DNA of 44,470 nt. It comes from an uncultured Porphyromonadaceae bacterium (GTDB taxonomy: Bacteria; Bacteroidota; Bacteroidia; Bacteroidales; Muribaculaceae). Location of the stretch: positions 1-44,470 of the forward strand of contig CALKRW010000059.1 in assembly GCA_937989585.1 (NCBI GenBank), in the 5' to 3' direction. Below are positions 23,483-32,167 of the stretch, piece by piece. Position 1 is the stretch's first letter, and the number at the start of each line of letters is the position of its first letter. The translations under genes were made by a program, and so were the position numbers. The notes under the pieces are model-generated. The model ran no database searches. It saw nothing but the letters and a program-made list of their open reading frames with translations, and was not told where the DNA came from.

Positions 23483-23560
23483 TTCCCCTCAAAAAAAGGC
23501 ATAAAAAAAAATTACTCGTCATCACGACGGGTAACCTTTCTTAACCTTAAATCTAATACC

Positions 23561-23647
23561 ATGAAAAACACGTTGCAAAATTACTGTTTTTTATGTTATG
23601 CAACATACTTTTCTGACATCAAATTCTTAGTTGTTAACTATTTTTAA
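23561..23647 (+). CDS. Possible small ORF or 5' remnant of a lost gene (28 codons)
   Basis: The frame starts at ATG 23561 (MKNTLQNYCFL...) and ends at 23647. Before it lies CCTTAAATCTAATACC, a leader text that I associate with highly expressed secreted-protein genes in this lineage, and a hairpin follows the stop at once (23652-23669). It could be a true short gene. It could also be the 5' end of a deleted surface-protein gene, since no signal-peptide core is present and the sequence is otherwise AT-rich. I give it low confidence. Confidence 0.3.
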   Translation: MKNTLQNYCFLCYATYFSDIKFLVVNYF

Positions 23648-23651
23648 TAAA

Positions 23652-23669
23652 CAACCCCCGAAGGGGTTG
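23652..23669 (+). terminator. Small hairpin after the short ORF
   Basis: CAACCCC pairs with GGGGTTG around CGAA (CAACCCCCGAAGGGGTTG). It begins five bases after the small-ORF stop. It may be a terminator although no clear T tract follows. Confidence 0.5.
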
Positions 23670-23919
23670 CCAAATTAACCTATATTCACGTCTCGGCCGG
23701 CTTCATCATCTGAATTCTCGACCAAAACAACACCGGTTAATTTTTATCACACTTTTATCAATTGTTGTTTAATAAATCTCTCTTGATGAAAACATCAATT
23801 TCATATACACTTTCTACAAGAGCGTGTCCGCATTCTACAGGTGTATGGTTCTGAAGATCTCATGACACTGGATTCAGACATGCCCTACATAAAATCTTTA
23901 TATATTTTATACTCTCTTA
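23670..23919. other. AT-rich gap before pdxB 3' end; possible decayed leader
   Basis: No credible gene. A TTGATG-AAAA-CATCAA hairpin is near 23783-23798. At about 23841-23857 the text TGTATGGTTCTGAAGAT matches the 3' box of leader copy 1 (TGTACGGCTCTGAAAAT) at 14 of 17 positions, all changes being transitions. No helix A/B pairs are visible upstream, so it is at most a decayed or partial copy. The open frame that follows on the plus strand is the complement of pdxB. Confidence 0.3.
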
Positions 23920-24984
23920 TCAATCTATTTTCGCGCCGGGGGCCTCGGGTCGAAGCTCGTAATTATTCCTCAGCCGCTCGAAGGCGGCTCCGTCGACACT
24001 CCCGTCGTCCCTCAGCACGGCTGCTCTCAACTCTATGCTGTCTTTACAGGGATCGTATGAATCATTCACCGACCGTACGCTCACGGTCGCGGCACATGCC
24101 TCCGGCGACTCGGCACGGACTCGGGGAGCCTTGGGACCTTCGGCCGGAAGACCGAAATGACGGCTCACTGCCTCGAGTGCGGCGGCTGTCGCACGGATTT
24201 TACCCTGACGCGAGTAGCCGGCGATGTGCGGCGTGGCTATTGCCGCGCGTTCTATCAGGCGTGCGTCCGGCGTCGGCTCGTTCTCCCAGCAGTCTATCAC
24301 GGCGGCGCCTACACGTCCCTGCCCGATGCCTCGCAACAGGGCGGCCTCGTCGACTATCCCGCCGCGGGCGGCGTTTATGACAATCGGCGACCGCTTCAGC
24401 GAGTCTATGAACGCCCCGTCTATCAGATGCAGAGTGGCGTCGCGGCCATCGCGTGTCAGCGGTGTATGCACCGTTATGATGTCTGCCTTCTCGGCTATTT
24501 CCTCAAGGCTGTTCCACCGGCCGCCTTCGGCGCGTTCACGCGGAGGGTCGTTTCGCAGCACTTTCATGTCCAGGGCCTCTGCCCATCGCTCTATGATTTT
24601 CCCGACATGGCCGACGCCGATTATGGCTATGGTCTGCTGGGACAGAGGGCGGTTCGTCAGGTGGGTGACCGCCGAGAACACATACTGGGCCACCGCAGGA
24701 GCGTTGCAGCCGGGAGCGTTGGCCACCTCTATGCCGTTGGCCGCGCACCATGCGCTGTCGATGTGGTCGGTGCCGATTGTAGCCGTGGCCACGAGGCTCA
24801 CGGGCGTACCCTCAAGAAGGGAGGCGTCGCAGCGTGTGCGCGTGCGCGTGACTATGGCGTCGGCATCCATGGCGGCATCACGGGTGATGTCCCGGGCGGC
24901 GAGATAGCGGACCTCACATCCGGCTTCCTCGAGCGAGCCCTCGATGAACGGAATATGATTCTCTATAATAATACGTGGCTTCAT
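23920..24984 (-). CDS. pdxB: Erythronate-4-phosphate dehydrogenase
   Basis: The protein has 354 residues. The 2-hydroxyacid dehydrogenase Rossmann loop IAIIGVGHVGKIIERWAEALD is near residues 118-138, and INAARGGIVDEA and ATPHIAGYSRQGK hold the catalytic Arg and His. The C-terminal 70 residues form the PdxB-specific dimerisation domain. It oxidises 4-phosphoerythronate in the DXP-dependent vitamin B6 pathway. It lies 30 bases after a membrane-protein gene and in the same direction as purD, so the three are probably co-transcribed. Confidence 0.93.
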   Translation of the reverse strand: MKPRIIIENHIPFIEGSLEEAGCEVRYLAARDITRDAAMDADAIVTRTRTRCDASLLEGTPVSLVATATIGTDHIDSAWCAANGIEVANAPGCNAPAVAQYVFSAVTHLTNRPLSQQTIAIIGVGHVGKIIERWAEALDMKVLRNDPPRERAEGGRWNSLEEIAEKADIITVHTPLTRDGRDATLHLIDGAFIDSLKRSPIVINAARGGIVDEAALLRGIGQGRVGAAVIDCWENEPTPDARLIERAAIATPHIAGYSRQGKIRATAAALEAVSRHFGLPAEGPKAPRVRAESPEACAATVSVRSVNDSYDPCKDSIELRAAVLRDDGSVDGAAFERLRNNYELRPEAPGAKID

Positions 24985-25014
24985 GTAAATTATTGTGCGT
25001 CGGTGTAAAAAAAA

Positions 25015-25995
25015 TTAAAAAATCACATCCCACACATACAGCAGCAGGTAAACCGCTATCACCGCACCGGTTGCGGCGGCCGTGTGTCCCTTGCGACGGT
25101 TCACGAAAAGCATGCACAGTTCGAGCGCCGAGAGCATGAAGAGCGTGGGCGCATAAGACGACGCGTTCGGGAAGTCGGCCACGACGGCGATTATGGTGAA
25201 GAGCGACAGCAGCGAGAGCGTGCCGCTGTAGGCCCGCAGGTGCGCGTTGTAACTCAGCATCTTCATGAAGTTGAGACACCACCCCGCTATCAGCAGCCCG
25301 GCGCTCAGCGCCATGACGGCCATCAGGTACATGGCGTCGCCGAAATCGGCGATGCTGGTCAGCGGCACGAATTCGGGCCAGTGCATCCGGCTGAAATCGG
25401 TCAGCCCCAGGCCCAGCCCTATCCACCACGGCGTCAGCAGGCCGAGGACCGCCGCCAGGACCGTCCGCAGGCTGAAGATGCGCATCTGCCCCAGCGCTAT
25501 GAAGAACACCGGTATGTAGACCGCATAGCAGTACTGCGTCATCGTCCCGAGCGACAGGAGCAAGAACACCAGGAAGACACGGGGCGTAGCCGACGGCTCG
25601 GAGAACGTGGAGTAAAGCAGGAACAGGCACACAAGCAGCGTAAGCAGCAGCGGCGTACCGGTGTACAGAGTGCACAGCAGGTCGGGGACGGCCAGCGACA
25701 TGGCAAGGAACAGCGTGGCGTCGAGCTGCGAGACTGTGCGCATCAGGTTGAATGTCCGGCTCAGCAGAAGCATCCCGATTGCCGCGCACAGTGTCAGCGC
25801 CACATTCACGGCCATGGCCGCCTCTGCGTTGCCTATCCAAAGGTTGGCCGACGGAAGCACGGTGCCGCGGTCCCAGGGTATGTCGGCCACATGGCCGAGA
25901 CTGTACGCGAGCCATGCCCCGCCTGCGGTCAGCAGGGCCATCACCGCGGTCACTCCCCGCGAGTGCAGTATTTTAGCCACGTCTGCCTCTTTCAT
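25015..25995 (-). CDS. Multi-span inner-membrane protein of unknown function
   Basis: The protein has 326 residues and about nine or ten hydrophobic spans, with few charged residues outside loops. There is no recognisable transporter signature. It lies 27 bases after purD and 30 bases before pdxB, so it is probably transcribed with them. Neighbouring genes are metabolic, but nothing in the sequence ties this protein to nucleotide or vitamin B6 metabolism. Similar single-gene membrane proteins are found beside purD in other Bacteroidales to my recollection, which I cannot verify. Confidence 0.75.
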   Translation of the reverse strand: MKEADVAKILHSRGVTAVMALLTAGGAWLAYSLGHVADIPWDRGTVLPSANLWIGNAEAAMAVNVALTLCAAIGMLLLSRTFNLMRTVSQLDATLFLAMSLAVPDLLCTLYTGTPLLLTLLVCLFLLYSTFSEPSATPRVFLVFLLLSLGTMTQYCYAVYIPVFFIALGQMRIFSLRTVLAAVLGLLTPWWIGLGLGLTDFSRMHWPEFVPLTSIADFGDAMYLMAVMALSAGLLIAGWCLNFMKMLSYNAHLRAYSGTLSLLSLFTIIAVVADFPNASSYAPTLFMLSALELCMLFVNRRKGHTAAATGAVIAVYLLLYVWDVIF

Positions 25996-26022
25996 GCTTG
26001 CCTTCCGTTCTGCCGCCAGGGG

Positions 26023-27300
26023 TTACATCAGGTCGCGGCCTATGTCGCTGCGGTACGAGATTCCCTCGTAGTGTATGCCCCTGAGCGCGGCGTAACTGCG
26101 TTCGAGCGCTTCCTCAATCGAGCCGCCGAGCGAGGTGACCGCCATCACGCGGCCTCCCGAGGTCACCAGACGTCCGTCGGCGAGTTTCGTGCCGGCCTGG
26201 AATATGATGGAGCCTTCGGGCTGGAGGTCGCCGGTAATCTCCAGGCCCTTGGGATAGGAGCCGGGATAGCCGTCGGACACGGCGATCACGGTGCAGGCGG
26301 TCTCGGGTATGGCGTCGCAGCGCAGGTCGCCGAGGTTTCCGGCGGCTGCGGCGAGGCCCAGTTCCACGAGGTCGCTGTCGAGGCGCGGCATCACGACCTC
26401 GGTCTCGGGGTCGCCCATGCGCACGTTGTATTCTATCACTTTCGGCTCGCCGCCACAGTTTATCAGGCCCAGGAAGATGAAGCCGCGGTACACGAGTCCG
26501 TCCTTCATCAGTCCGTCGATTGTCGGACGGATGATGCGCTCCTCTACCTTGCCCATGAACTCGGCGTCGGCGAACGGTACGGGCGACACGGCGCCCATGC
26601 CTCCGGTGTTCGGGCCCTTGTCGCCCTCGAAGCGGCGCTTGTAGTCCTTGGCCACGGGCAGTATGCGGTAGCCGCCGTTGCCGTCGGTCAACACGAACAC
26701 CGAGCACTCGATGCCGCTGAGGAATTCCTCTATCACGACACAGTCGGACGAGTGGCCGAACATGCCGCCCACCATCTCGTCGAGCGCCTTGCGGGCCTCG
26801 TCGAGGCTGTCTATTATCAGCACGCCCTTGCCTGCGGCCAGGCCGTCGGCCTTAAGCACGTACGGCGGCTTCAGCGTGCCGAGGAATTCCTTGCCCTCGT
26901 CGACGCTGGCAGCGGTGAAACTGCGGTAGGCCGCCGTCGGTATGCCGTGGCGCGTCATGAAGTCCTTGGCGAAGTCCTTCGAGCCCTCGAGGCGCGCCGC
27001 GCCCTTCGACGGGCCGAGGACGAGCACCCCGGGCATATTCTCGCGCATGTAGTCGTAGATTCCGGCCACGAGCGGGTCCTCGTTGCCGGCCACCAGCAGA
27101 TGCACGTTGTGCTCGCGGCAGTACGTGGCCACGGCCTCGAATTCCATGGGGCTTATTGCCACGTTCGTGCCGTAGGCGCCGGTGCCACCGTTGCCGGGGG
27201 CTATGCTCAGTTCGCCGCAGCGGGGGCTGGAGGCGAGTTTCCAGGCCAGGGCGGATTCGCGGCCGCCGCTGCCCAGAAGTAGTATGTTGGTCTTTTCCAT
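26023..27300 (-). CDS. purD: Phosphoribosylamine-glycine ligase
   Basis: The protein has 425 residues, the normal length. N-terminal ILLLGSGGRESALAWKL, the ATP-grasp segment LKADGLAAGKGVLI and NTGGMGAVSPVPFADAE are conserved, with EYNVRMGDPETEVVMPRL near residue 290. It joins glycine to phosphoribosylamine in the second step of purine synthesis. Start: ATG at 27300 is directly followed by the first strand. It is first in a purD, membrane protein, pdxB unit. Confidence 0.95.
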   Translation of the reverse strand: MEKTNILLLGSGGRESALAWKLASSPRCGELSIAPGNGGTGAYGTNVAISPMEFEAVATYCREHNVHLLVAGNEDPLVAGIYDYMRENMPGVLVLGPSKGAARLEGSKDFAKDFMTRHGIPTAAYRSFTAASVDEGKEFLGTLKPPYVLKADGLAAGKGVLIIDSLDEARKALDEMVGGMFGHSSDCVVIEEFLSGIECSVFVLTDGNGGYRILPVAKDYKRRFEGDKGPNTGGMGAVSPVPFADAEFMGKVEERIIRPTIDGLMKDGLVYRGFIFLGLINCGGEPKVIEYNVRMGDPETEVVMPRLDSDLVELGLAAAAGNLGDLRCDAIPETACTVIAVSDGYPGSYPKGLEITGDLQPEGSIIFQAGTKLADGRLVTSGGRVMAVTSLGGSIEEALERSYAALRGIHYEGISYRSDIGRDLM

Positions 27301-27352
27301 CGTTGTCTGATCGCTAGTTTCTGAAAAAAATGCTGTGAGCGCCTTATACGGA

Positions 27353-28165
27353 TCAGTGCTCGTTGACTACGGTCAGGTTGTCGAGAGCGAAGTACGCGGG
27401 CGTGTTCATGACGCCGCCGGCGCCGTTGTCGCTCGACTCCATGCTGAAGAAGAAGCCTATGCAGCGGCCCAGGGGACGAAGGTCGACGATCTCCCAGTTG
27501 TCTACGATCTCGCCGTAGCGGGCAAGATAGAACTCTACCGTACCCGTAACCTTGTTGTTCATGTCCACGCCGCGGATAATCACCTTGCACCAGTCGTCAG
27601 GACCGAAGGCCTTGCACACCTGGGTGCCGCCGGCAGCCTTCACGCCGTTCTTCATGGCCCAGTAGCAGTAGGTGGTGTTGGTGATGCATATGCTCTGCGG
27701 ATCGGTGCCGCGGGTCGTACCGCTCGGTGTCATGGCGCACGACGCCAGAGTCGGCATCTGGCCCTCGTCGGCCTTCCAGTGGACTATAAGGTAACCGTCC
27801 TCGATGCCGCTCACGCCGCCGCCGGTGATGTTGCCCCACTGGTAGTCGAGCCAGTTCTCGCCGCTGTGGTCCGAGCGGTCCTTCGACTCCGAGAAGCAGA
27901 AGCCGAACCAGTTCTTCACTCCGTCGTTGTCCGTGGCCGAGTGCGTCATCTGCAGGAACGCGCTGTTGCTCGTGCCGCTCGAGGCAGTCACCGTTATCGT
28001 CGACAGGCTCGTGTTGTAAACCTCGTTCCAGGCGCCGTTGGCGCCGTAGTTGGCGGCGGCGAGGTTGAAATTGAAGCCGTAGGTGTCGGTCTTGTTGTCG
28101 TCAGACGAACACGAGGCCAGACCCAGCATACCCAGGGCCATCAGCCCGAAAATTAATTTCTTCAT
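27353..28165 (-). CDS. Secreted lipoprotein, DUF4465-like
   Basis: The protein has 270 residues. A lipobox (LGLASC, Cys19) shows it is lipid-anchored. The rest looks like a beta-rich DUF4465 domain: repeated WxxF-type strands, two pairs of Cys that may form disulfides, and the C-terminal AYFALDNLTVV typical of the family. DUF4465 proteins are mostly surface-exposed in Bacteroidetes and their ligands are unknown. The gene has a promoter at 28274-28303 and an unusually GC-rich hairpin leader. The next gene downstream is purD after 52 bases, but on composition and annotation this is a separate unit. Confidence 0.8.
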   Translation of the reverse strand: MKKLIFGLMALGMLGLASCSSDDNKTDTYGFNFNLAAANYGANGAWNEVYNTSLSTITVTASSGTSNSAFLQMTHSATDNDGVKNWFGFCFSESKDRSDHSGENWLDYQWGNITGGGVSGIEDGYLIVHWKADEGQMPTLASCAMTPSGTTRGTDPQSICITNTTYCYWAMKNGVKAAGGTQVCKAFGPDDWCKVIIRGVDMNNKVTGTVEFYLARYGEIVDNWEIVDLRPLGRCIGFFFSMESSDNGAGGVMNTPAYFALDNLTVVNEH

Positions 28166-28235
28166 ATGACTTAATCCTTTCTTTTTCCCTTTAGATTGTT
28201 TTATTACAGATAATTACGTTTGGATTATATGGTTT

Positions 28236-28263
28236 GGGCGCACAGGCGCGGCAACCCGCGCCC
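28236..28263 (-). promoter_or_regulatory. GC-rich hairpin in the leader of the DUF4465 lipoprotein
   Basis: Between the promoter and the ATG at 28165 the leader holds nested GC arms (GGGCGC with GCGCCC outside, GGCGCGG with CCGCGCC inside). It could stall or stabilise the message. No riboswitch core is recognised. Confidence 0.4.
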
Positions 28264-28273
28264 ATGCACCCTG

Positions 28274-28303
28274 CAAAGTTAATCATTTTTCATCAACCCG
28301 CAA
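28274..28303 (-). promoter_or_regulatory. Promoter of the DUF4465 lipoprotein gene
   Basis: On the minus strand TTG (28303-28301), a 19-base spacer and TAACTTTG (28281-28274). The untranslated leader would be about 100 bases long. Confidence 0.6.
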
Positions 28304-28351
28304 TACTCCCCCGCCCTCCCCGAAATTTCTCATTGCGCATTATGCATTTTA

Positions 28352-29458
28352 TCACGCCCTCTTCCTGTAGGACAGGGCCGCCGCGGCACACACGCCGAGC
28401 GCTATTCCGCCCAGGCACACGTATTGCTGCCAAAGGTCCCCTATCGAGGCCCCTTTCAGGTATATCGCGCGGATTATCTCGTTGAAGTATCTCGGAGGAA
28501 CGGCATAGGTGATTATCTGCGCCCACTTAGGCATCGAACTTATCGGCGTGAACAGGCCGCCCATAAGTTGGAAAATCACTATGAACGCGAACATCACAAA
28601 GATGGCCTGCAGCATCGTCGACGACTGGTTGGCTATCGCCACGCCCAGTCCCGACATAATCAGGCTGAAAAGCATGGCCGCCAGATAGATGGCTCCGATA
28701 CTGCCATCAGGACTTAGCCCGTAGACAGCCCATCCGATGAGCATGCCCACCGATATCACGAGTATGCCTATGACCCAGAACGGTATGAGTTTCGACAGGA
28801 CGAACGTGAACCTCCCTACCGGCGTAACGTTCATGGCCTCGATCGTGCCGGTCTCCTTCTCGCTGACGAGATTCAGTGCCGGAAGGAATCCGCATATTAT
28901 GATGAGGAGGATGATCTGAAGTGCCGGTATCATGAAGTTCCTGAAGTTCAGTGTCGGGTTGTAGCAGTCGCTGACCGTTACCGCCGGCACCCTCGCGATC
29001 AGGCCTTCTTCCTCGTGCCACTGCCTCAGCGTGTTCATCAGCGACGACGAGACATACTGCGCCCCGAGCGTGCCCTTCGTGGCGTTCACCCCGTTGGCCT
29101 CGACATATACCTGGGACATGTCCCGCGACCAGTCCCGCGGAATGGTCAGTATGACATCGGCCCTTCCCTCCTCCACACTCCTGACCGCCTCGGCGTGTGT
29201 TCCGGCTATTTCCGTCACCGATATCTCCTCGGTGGCGTCCATGTCTGCCGTAAGCCGCCGCGACAGTTGGCTCAGGTCGTTGTCCACGACGGTGACATTG
29301 ACGTTCTTCACGTCCATCGTCGCTACCAGAGGCAGCAATAGCATGACCATCACCGGCATTATCAATATTATCTTGGGGATAATCGGATTGCGCTTCATCA
29401 GCAGAAGTTCTTTCTTCAGCAGCGCTCCCAGTATTCTCATGTTGTTGTTCGATGCCAT
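28352..29458 (-). CDS. ABC-2 type permease, second of a pair
   Basis: The protein has 368 residues: one N-terminal span (residues about 20-45), a periplasmic domain of about 130 residues and five C-terminal spans. The segment SEKETGTIEAMNVTPVGRFTFVLSKL after the periplasmic part is the characteristic amphipathic motif of YhhJ/YbhR-type permeases. It is the last gene of the efflux operon, six bases after its sister permease, and probably forms a heterodimer with it. Substrate unknown; such systems export hydrophobic drugs or lipids. Confidence 0.88.
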   Translation of the reverse strand: MASNNNMRILGALLKKELLLMKRNPIIPKIILIMPVMVMLLLPLVATMDVKNVNVTVVDNDLSQLSRRLTADMDATEEISVTEIAGTHAEAVRSVEEGRADVILTIPRDWSRDMSQVYVEANGVNATKGTLGAQYVSSSLMNTLRQWHEEEGLIARVPAVTVSDCYNPTLNFRNFMIPALQIILLIIICGFLPALNLVSEKETGTIEAMNVTPVGRFTFVLSKLIPFWVIGILVISVGMLIGWAVYGLSPDGSIGAIYLAAMLFSLIMSGLGVAIANQSSTMLQAIFVMFAFIVIFQLMGGLFTPISSMPKWAQIITYAVPPRYFNEIIRAIYLKGASIGDLWQQYVCLGGIALGVCAAAALSYRKRA

Positions 29459-29464
29459 ATCTAT

Positions 29465-30511
29465 TCAGTTTTTGGAGTTGAACTTTCTGACAGACAGCGC
29501 CAGGAACAGAACAGTCATGCCCGAGAGTATCGCGAATTCCCTGATGACGTAGTGGAACCCGAGTTCCTGAATCATCAGTTTGCGCATGGCTTCTATGTAC
29601 CATCTCGCGGGTATCGCACACGAGACCCACTGAAAGAACTCCGGCATGTTGTCGACCGGGAATATCATGCCCGACAGCATTATCACCGGCAGCATGAACA
29701 GCACTGCGGACACTGTCAGCGCCGACACCTGGTTGTCGACAATGGTCGAAACGAACAGACCTATCGACAGCGACAGCACCACGTACAGCATAGTGACGAT
29801 CACCACGTTGACTATGGTGTACGACACCGGCAGGCCGAGCACCGTGTAGGCGAGCAGAAGCATTATGCCCAGTATCACGCACGACAGCAGGAAATACGGC
29901 ACCAGTTTCCCGAATATTATGGTGCGCGGCCTGACAGGAGACACCTGCAGGAGGTCCATTGTGCCGCTCTCCTTCTCGCTCACGATTGACACGGAGGTCA
30001 TTATCGCGCATATCAGTATGAATATCATTCCCATGATGCCGGGAACGAAATTGTACGCGCTCTTCAGTTGAGGGTTATACAGCGTCTTTGTCAGCACCGG
30101 AATCGCCGACTCGCCCCCCAGCACGCTCCGTATATAGGATGACGAGGCCTGGCCCACGACCGGATTGGTGGCGTCGACGTCAATGTGCGACGTCAGTTCC
30201 CCTCCGTCGGTCCGCAGGAAGATGATTGCGTCCGTCTCTCCCCTGCGCAGCATGTCCTCGGCCTCCTGTTCCGGGACGGTGCCGATTAACGTGAAATACT
30301 CGTCGGCCTCCAGTCTCGCCATGATGCCGCGGGTCTGGTCGGTGTGACGCTCTACCACGGCCGCCACGCGCACGTCGTTTATCTCTATCGAGATGGCGAA
30401 CCCGAAGAGCAGCAGGAGCACCAGCGGCATCACGAGCGTTATGACCATGGTGCGCCGGTCGCGCATTATGTGCAGCGCCTCTTTCCTTACAAGTGATTGG
30501 AATATTGTCAT
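29465..30511 (-). CDS. ABC-2 type permease, first of a pair
   Basis: The protein has 348 residues with the same layout as its neighbour: an N-terminal span, a periplasmic domain and five C-terminal spans, and the same motif, here SEKESGTMDLLQVSPVRPRTIIFGKL. The ATG at 30511 is chosen because the cytosolic start and first span follow it; the frame continues upstream into the ATPase gene in another frame. It follows that ATPase by two bases. It is likely the membrane partner of the two ATPases and of the HlyD-like adaptor. Confidence 0.88.
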   Translation of the reverse strand: MTIFQSLVRKEALHIMRDRRTMVITLVMPLVLLLLFGFAISIEINDVRVAAVVERHTDQTRGIMARLEADEYFTLIGTVPEQEAEDMLRRGETDAIIFLRTDGGELTSHIDVDATNPVVGQASSSYIRSVLGGESAIPVLTKTLYNPQLKSAYNFVPGIMGMIFILICAIMTSVSIVSEKESGTMDLLQVSPVRPRTIIFGKLVPYFLLSCVILGIMLLLAYTVLGLPVSYTIVNVVIVTMLYVVLSLSIGLFVSTIVDNQVSALTVSAVLFMLPVIMLSGMIFPVDNMPEFFQWVSCAIPARWYIEAMRKLMIQELGFHYVIREFAILSGMTVLFLALSVRKFNSKN

Positions 30512-30513
30512 AG

Positions 30514-31260
30514 TCAGTCTCCTCTTCTGGCGCTTTTGGCCACGATTCTGAATACCTCGTCCATCGAGTCGGCATCGTACCTGTGTTTCAGGGCCTCGGG
30601 GGTGTCGAGTGCCGTTATGTTCCCGTCGACCATTATCGACACGCGCCTGCAGTATTCCGCCTCGTCGAGGTAATGGGTCGTGACGAACACCGTCATTCCC
30701 TCGGACGAGACGCGGTATATCAGTTCCCAGAACCTGCGCCTCGTCACGGGGTCGACGCCGCCGGTCGGCTCGTCGAGGAACACTATCTCGGGGCGGTGGA
30801 TTGTCGACGAGGCGAAGGCGAGTTTCTGCTTCCATCCCACGGGGATGTCTTTCACAAGGGTGTCGCGCATGTTCTCCATGTCGAGCAGTTCGAACACCCT
30901 TTCGCTCTCCTCGCGTATCTGCCGCCGCGACATGCCGTATATTGTGGCGAACAGCCTCAGGTTCTCCATGACGGTCAGACCCTCGTACAGCGAGAATTTC
31001 TGGCTCATGTAGCCGATGCGCCGCTTTATCATCTCGGCCTGCGTGTTGATGTCGCAGCCCGCTACGGTGCCGTCGCCCTCGGTCGGACGGCTCAGGCCGC
31101 ACAGCATCCTCATGGCCGTTGTCTTGCCCGCGCCGTTGGCGCCGAGAAAGCCGAATATCTCGCCCTTGCACACATCGAACGATATGTGGTCTACCGCCGT
31201 GAAGGTCCCGAACCTTTTCGTAAGGCCCCTCACGGATATTGCGTAATCTCTGTCACTCAT
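30514..31260 (-). CDS. ABC transporter ATPase with degenerate signature motif
   Basis: The protein has 248 residues. It has Walker A GANGAGKTT, Q-loop, Walker B IVFLDEPTGGVDP and H-loop, but the usual LSGGQ is replaced by PVGWKQKL. This loss is typical of the second ATPase in YbhF-like pairs, where the two ATPases form an asymmetric dimer. The start codon at 31260 overlaps the end of the preceding ATPase gene by eight bases, so translation is coupled. It ends two bases before the first permease gene. Confidence 0.9.
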   Translation of the reverse strand: MSDRDYAISVRGLTKRFGTFTAVDHISFDVCKGEIFGFLGANGAGKTTAMRMLCGLSRPTEGDGTVAGCDINTQAEMIKRRIGYMSQKFSLYEGLTVMENLRLFATIYGMSRRQIREESERVFELLDMENMRDTLVKDIPVGWKQKLAFASSTIHRPEIVFLDEPTGGVDPVTRRRFWELIYRVSSEGMTVFVTTHYLDEAEYCRRVSIMVDGNITALDTPEALKHRYDADSMDEVFRIVAKSARRGD

Positions 31261-32167
31261 CTTTTCCTGCAAGTTTTATGAACAAGTCTTCTATGGTCCC
31301 GGTCGCGGGATAGATTCTGGCGTCGCCCATGCCCTCGGTCCTGAGCCTGCTTTCGGCGGCACGGCTGTCGAAGCGGTCGTTTCCAACCACGTGGAGCGTC
31401 GCGCCGAACGTATAGCAGTTCTCGACTTCGGACATCGCCCTCAGCGCCGACAGCAGGCCGAACATGTCGGACGACACGGCATTGTACAGGTGCTCGCCGA
31501 GACCGGCCACAAGCGCCCCTGGCGTGCCGACGGACAGCACTCGTCCTTTGTCTATTATGGCTATGCGCCCGCAGCGCGTCGCCTCGTCCATATAGGATGT
31601 GGACACGAGTATGGTCATCTCTTTCTCACGCAAGGTTCCGAGCATGTCCCAGAACTCGCTGCGCGACACGGCGTCGACGCCCGTTGTCGGCTCGTCGAGC
31701 AGCAGTATGTCGGGCCGGTGTATCAGTGCGCAACTGAGCGCGAGTTTCTGCTTCATGCCCCCGGACAGTTTTCCGGCCATACGGTCGGGAAATCTCTCGA
31801 GTTGGCCGAAAAACGGCGCGATAAGTTCGTAGTTGTCCCTGATGCTCACGCCGAACAGCGATGCGAAGAACCGCAGGTTCTCCATCACCGTCATGTCGGG
31901 ATAGAGCGAGAAGCGCTCGGGCATATAGCCGATCCGGCGGCGTAGCGCCCTGTAGTCCCTGACGGTGTCGAGGCCCAGCACCGACGCGCTGCCTGAGTCG
32001 GGGGACATCAGCGTGGCGAGTATGCGGTAGAGCGTGCTCTTGCCCGCGCCATCCGGACCGATGAGGCCGAACATCTCGCCCCGGCCTATGCTCAGGCTCA
32101 CATTGTCGAGCGCCGTCAGCCTGCCGTAACGTTTCGTCAGCCCTACTGTCTCTATCGCGCCTGTCAT
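31253..32167 (-). CDS. ABC transporter ATPase with canonical motifs
   Basis: The protein has 304 residues. All motifs are intact: Walker A GPDGAGKST, signature LSGGMKQKLALS, Walker B ILLLDEPTTGVD. The last 80 residues form an extra C-terminal domain (VGNDRFDSRAAESRL...), as in drug-exporting ATPases. The ATG at 32167 overlaps the HlyD-like gene stop by four bases. An earlier frame start at 32305 is inside the adaptor gene and is rejected. It is the catalytically normal half of the ATPase pair. Confidence 0.92.
   Translation of the reverse strand: MTGAIETVGLTKRYGRLTALDNVSLSIGRGEMFGLIGPDGAGKSTLYRILATLMSPDSGSASVLGLDTVRDYRALRRRIGYMPERFSLYPDMTVMENLRFFASLFGVSIRDNYELIAPFFGQLERFPDRMAGKLSGGMKQKLALSCALIHRPDILLLDEPTTGVDAVSRSEFWDMLGTLREKEMTILVSTSYMDEATRCGRIAIIDKGRVLSVGTPGALVAGLGEHLYNAVSSDMFGLLSALRAMSEVENCYTFGATLHVVGNDRFDSRAAESRLRTEGMGDARIYPATGTIEDLFIKLAGKDE

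Noticed and set aside
23841..24380. A 179-codon plus-strand open frame that begins in the possible third leader box
   Set aside because: Almost all of it is the complement of pdxB and it is Arg/Ser/Pro-rich shadow sequence.
25084..27282. A 732-codon plus-strand open frame opposite purD and the membrane protein
   Set aside because: It crosses two real genes on the other strand and has repetitive shadow composition.
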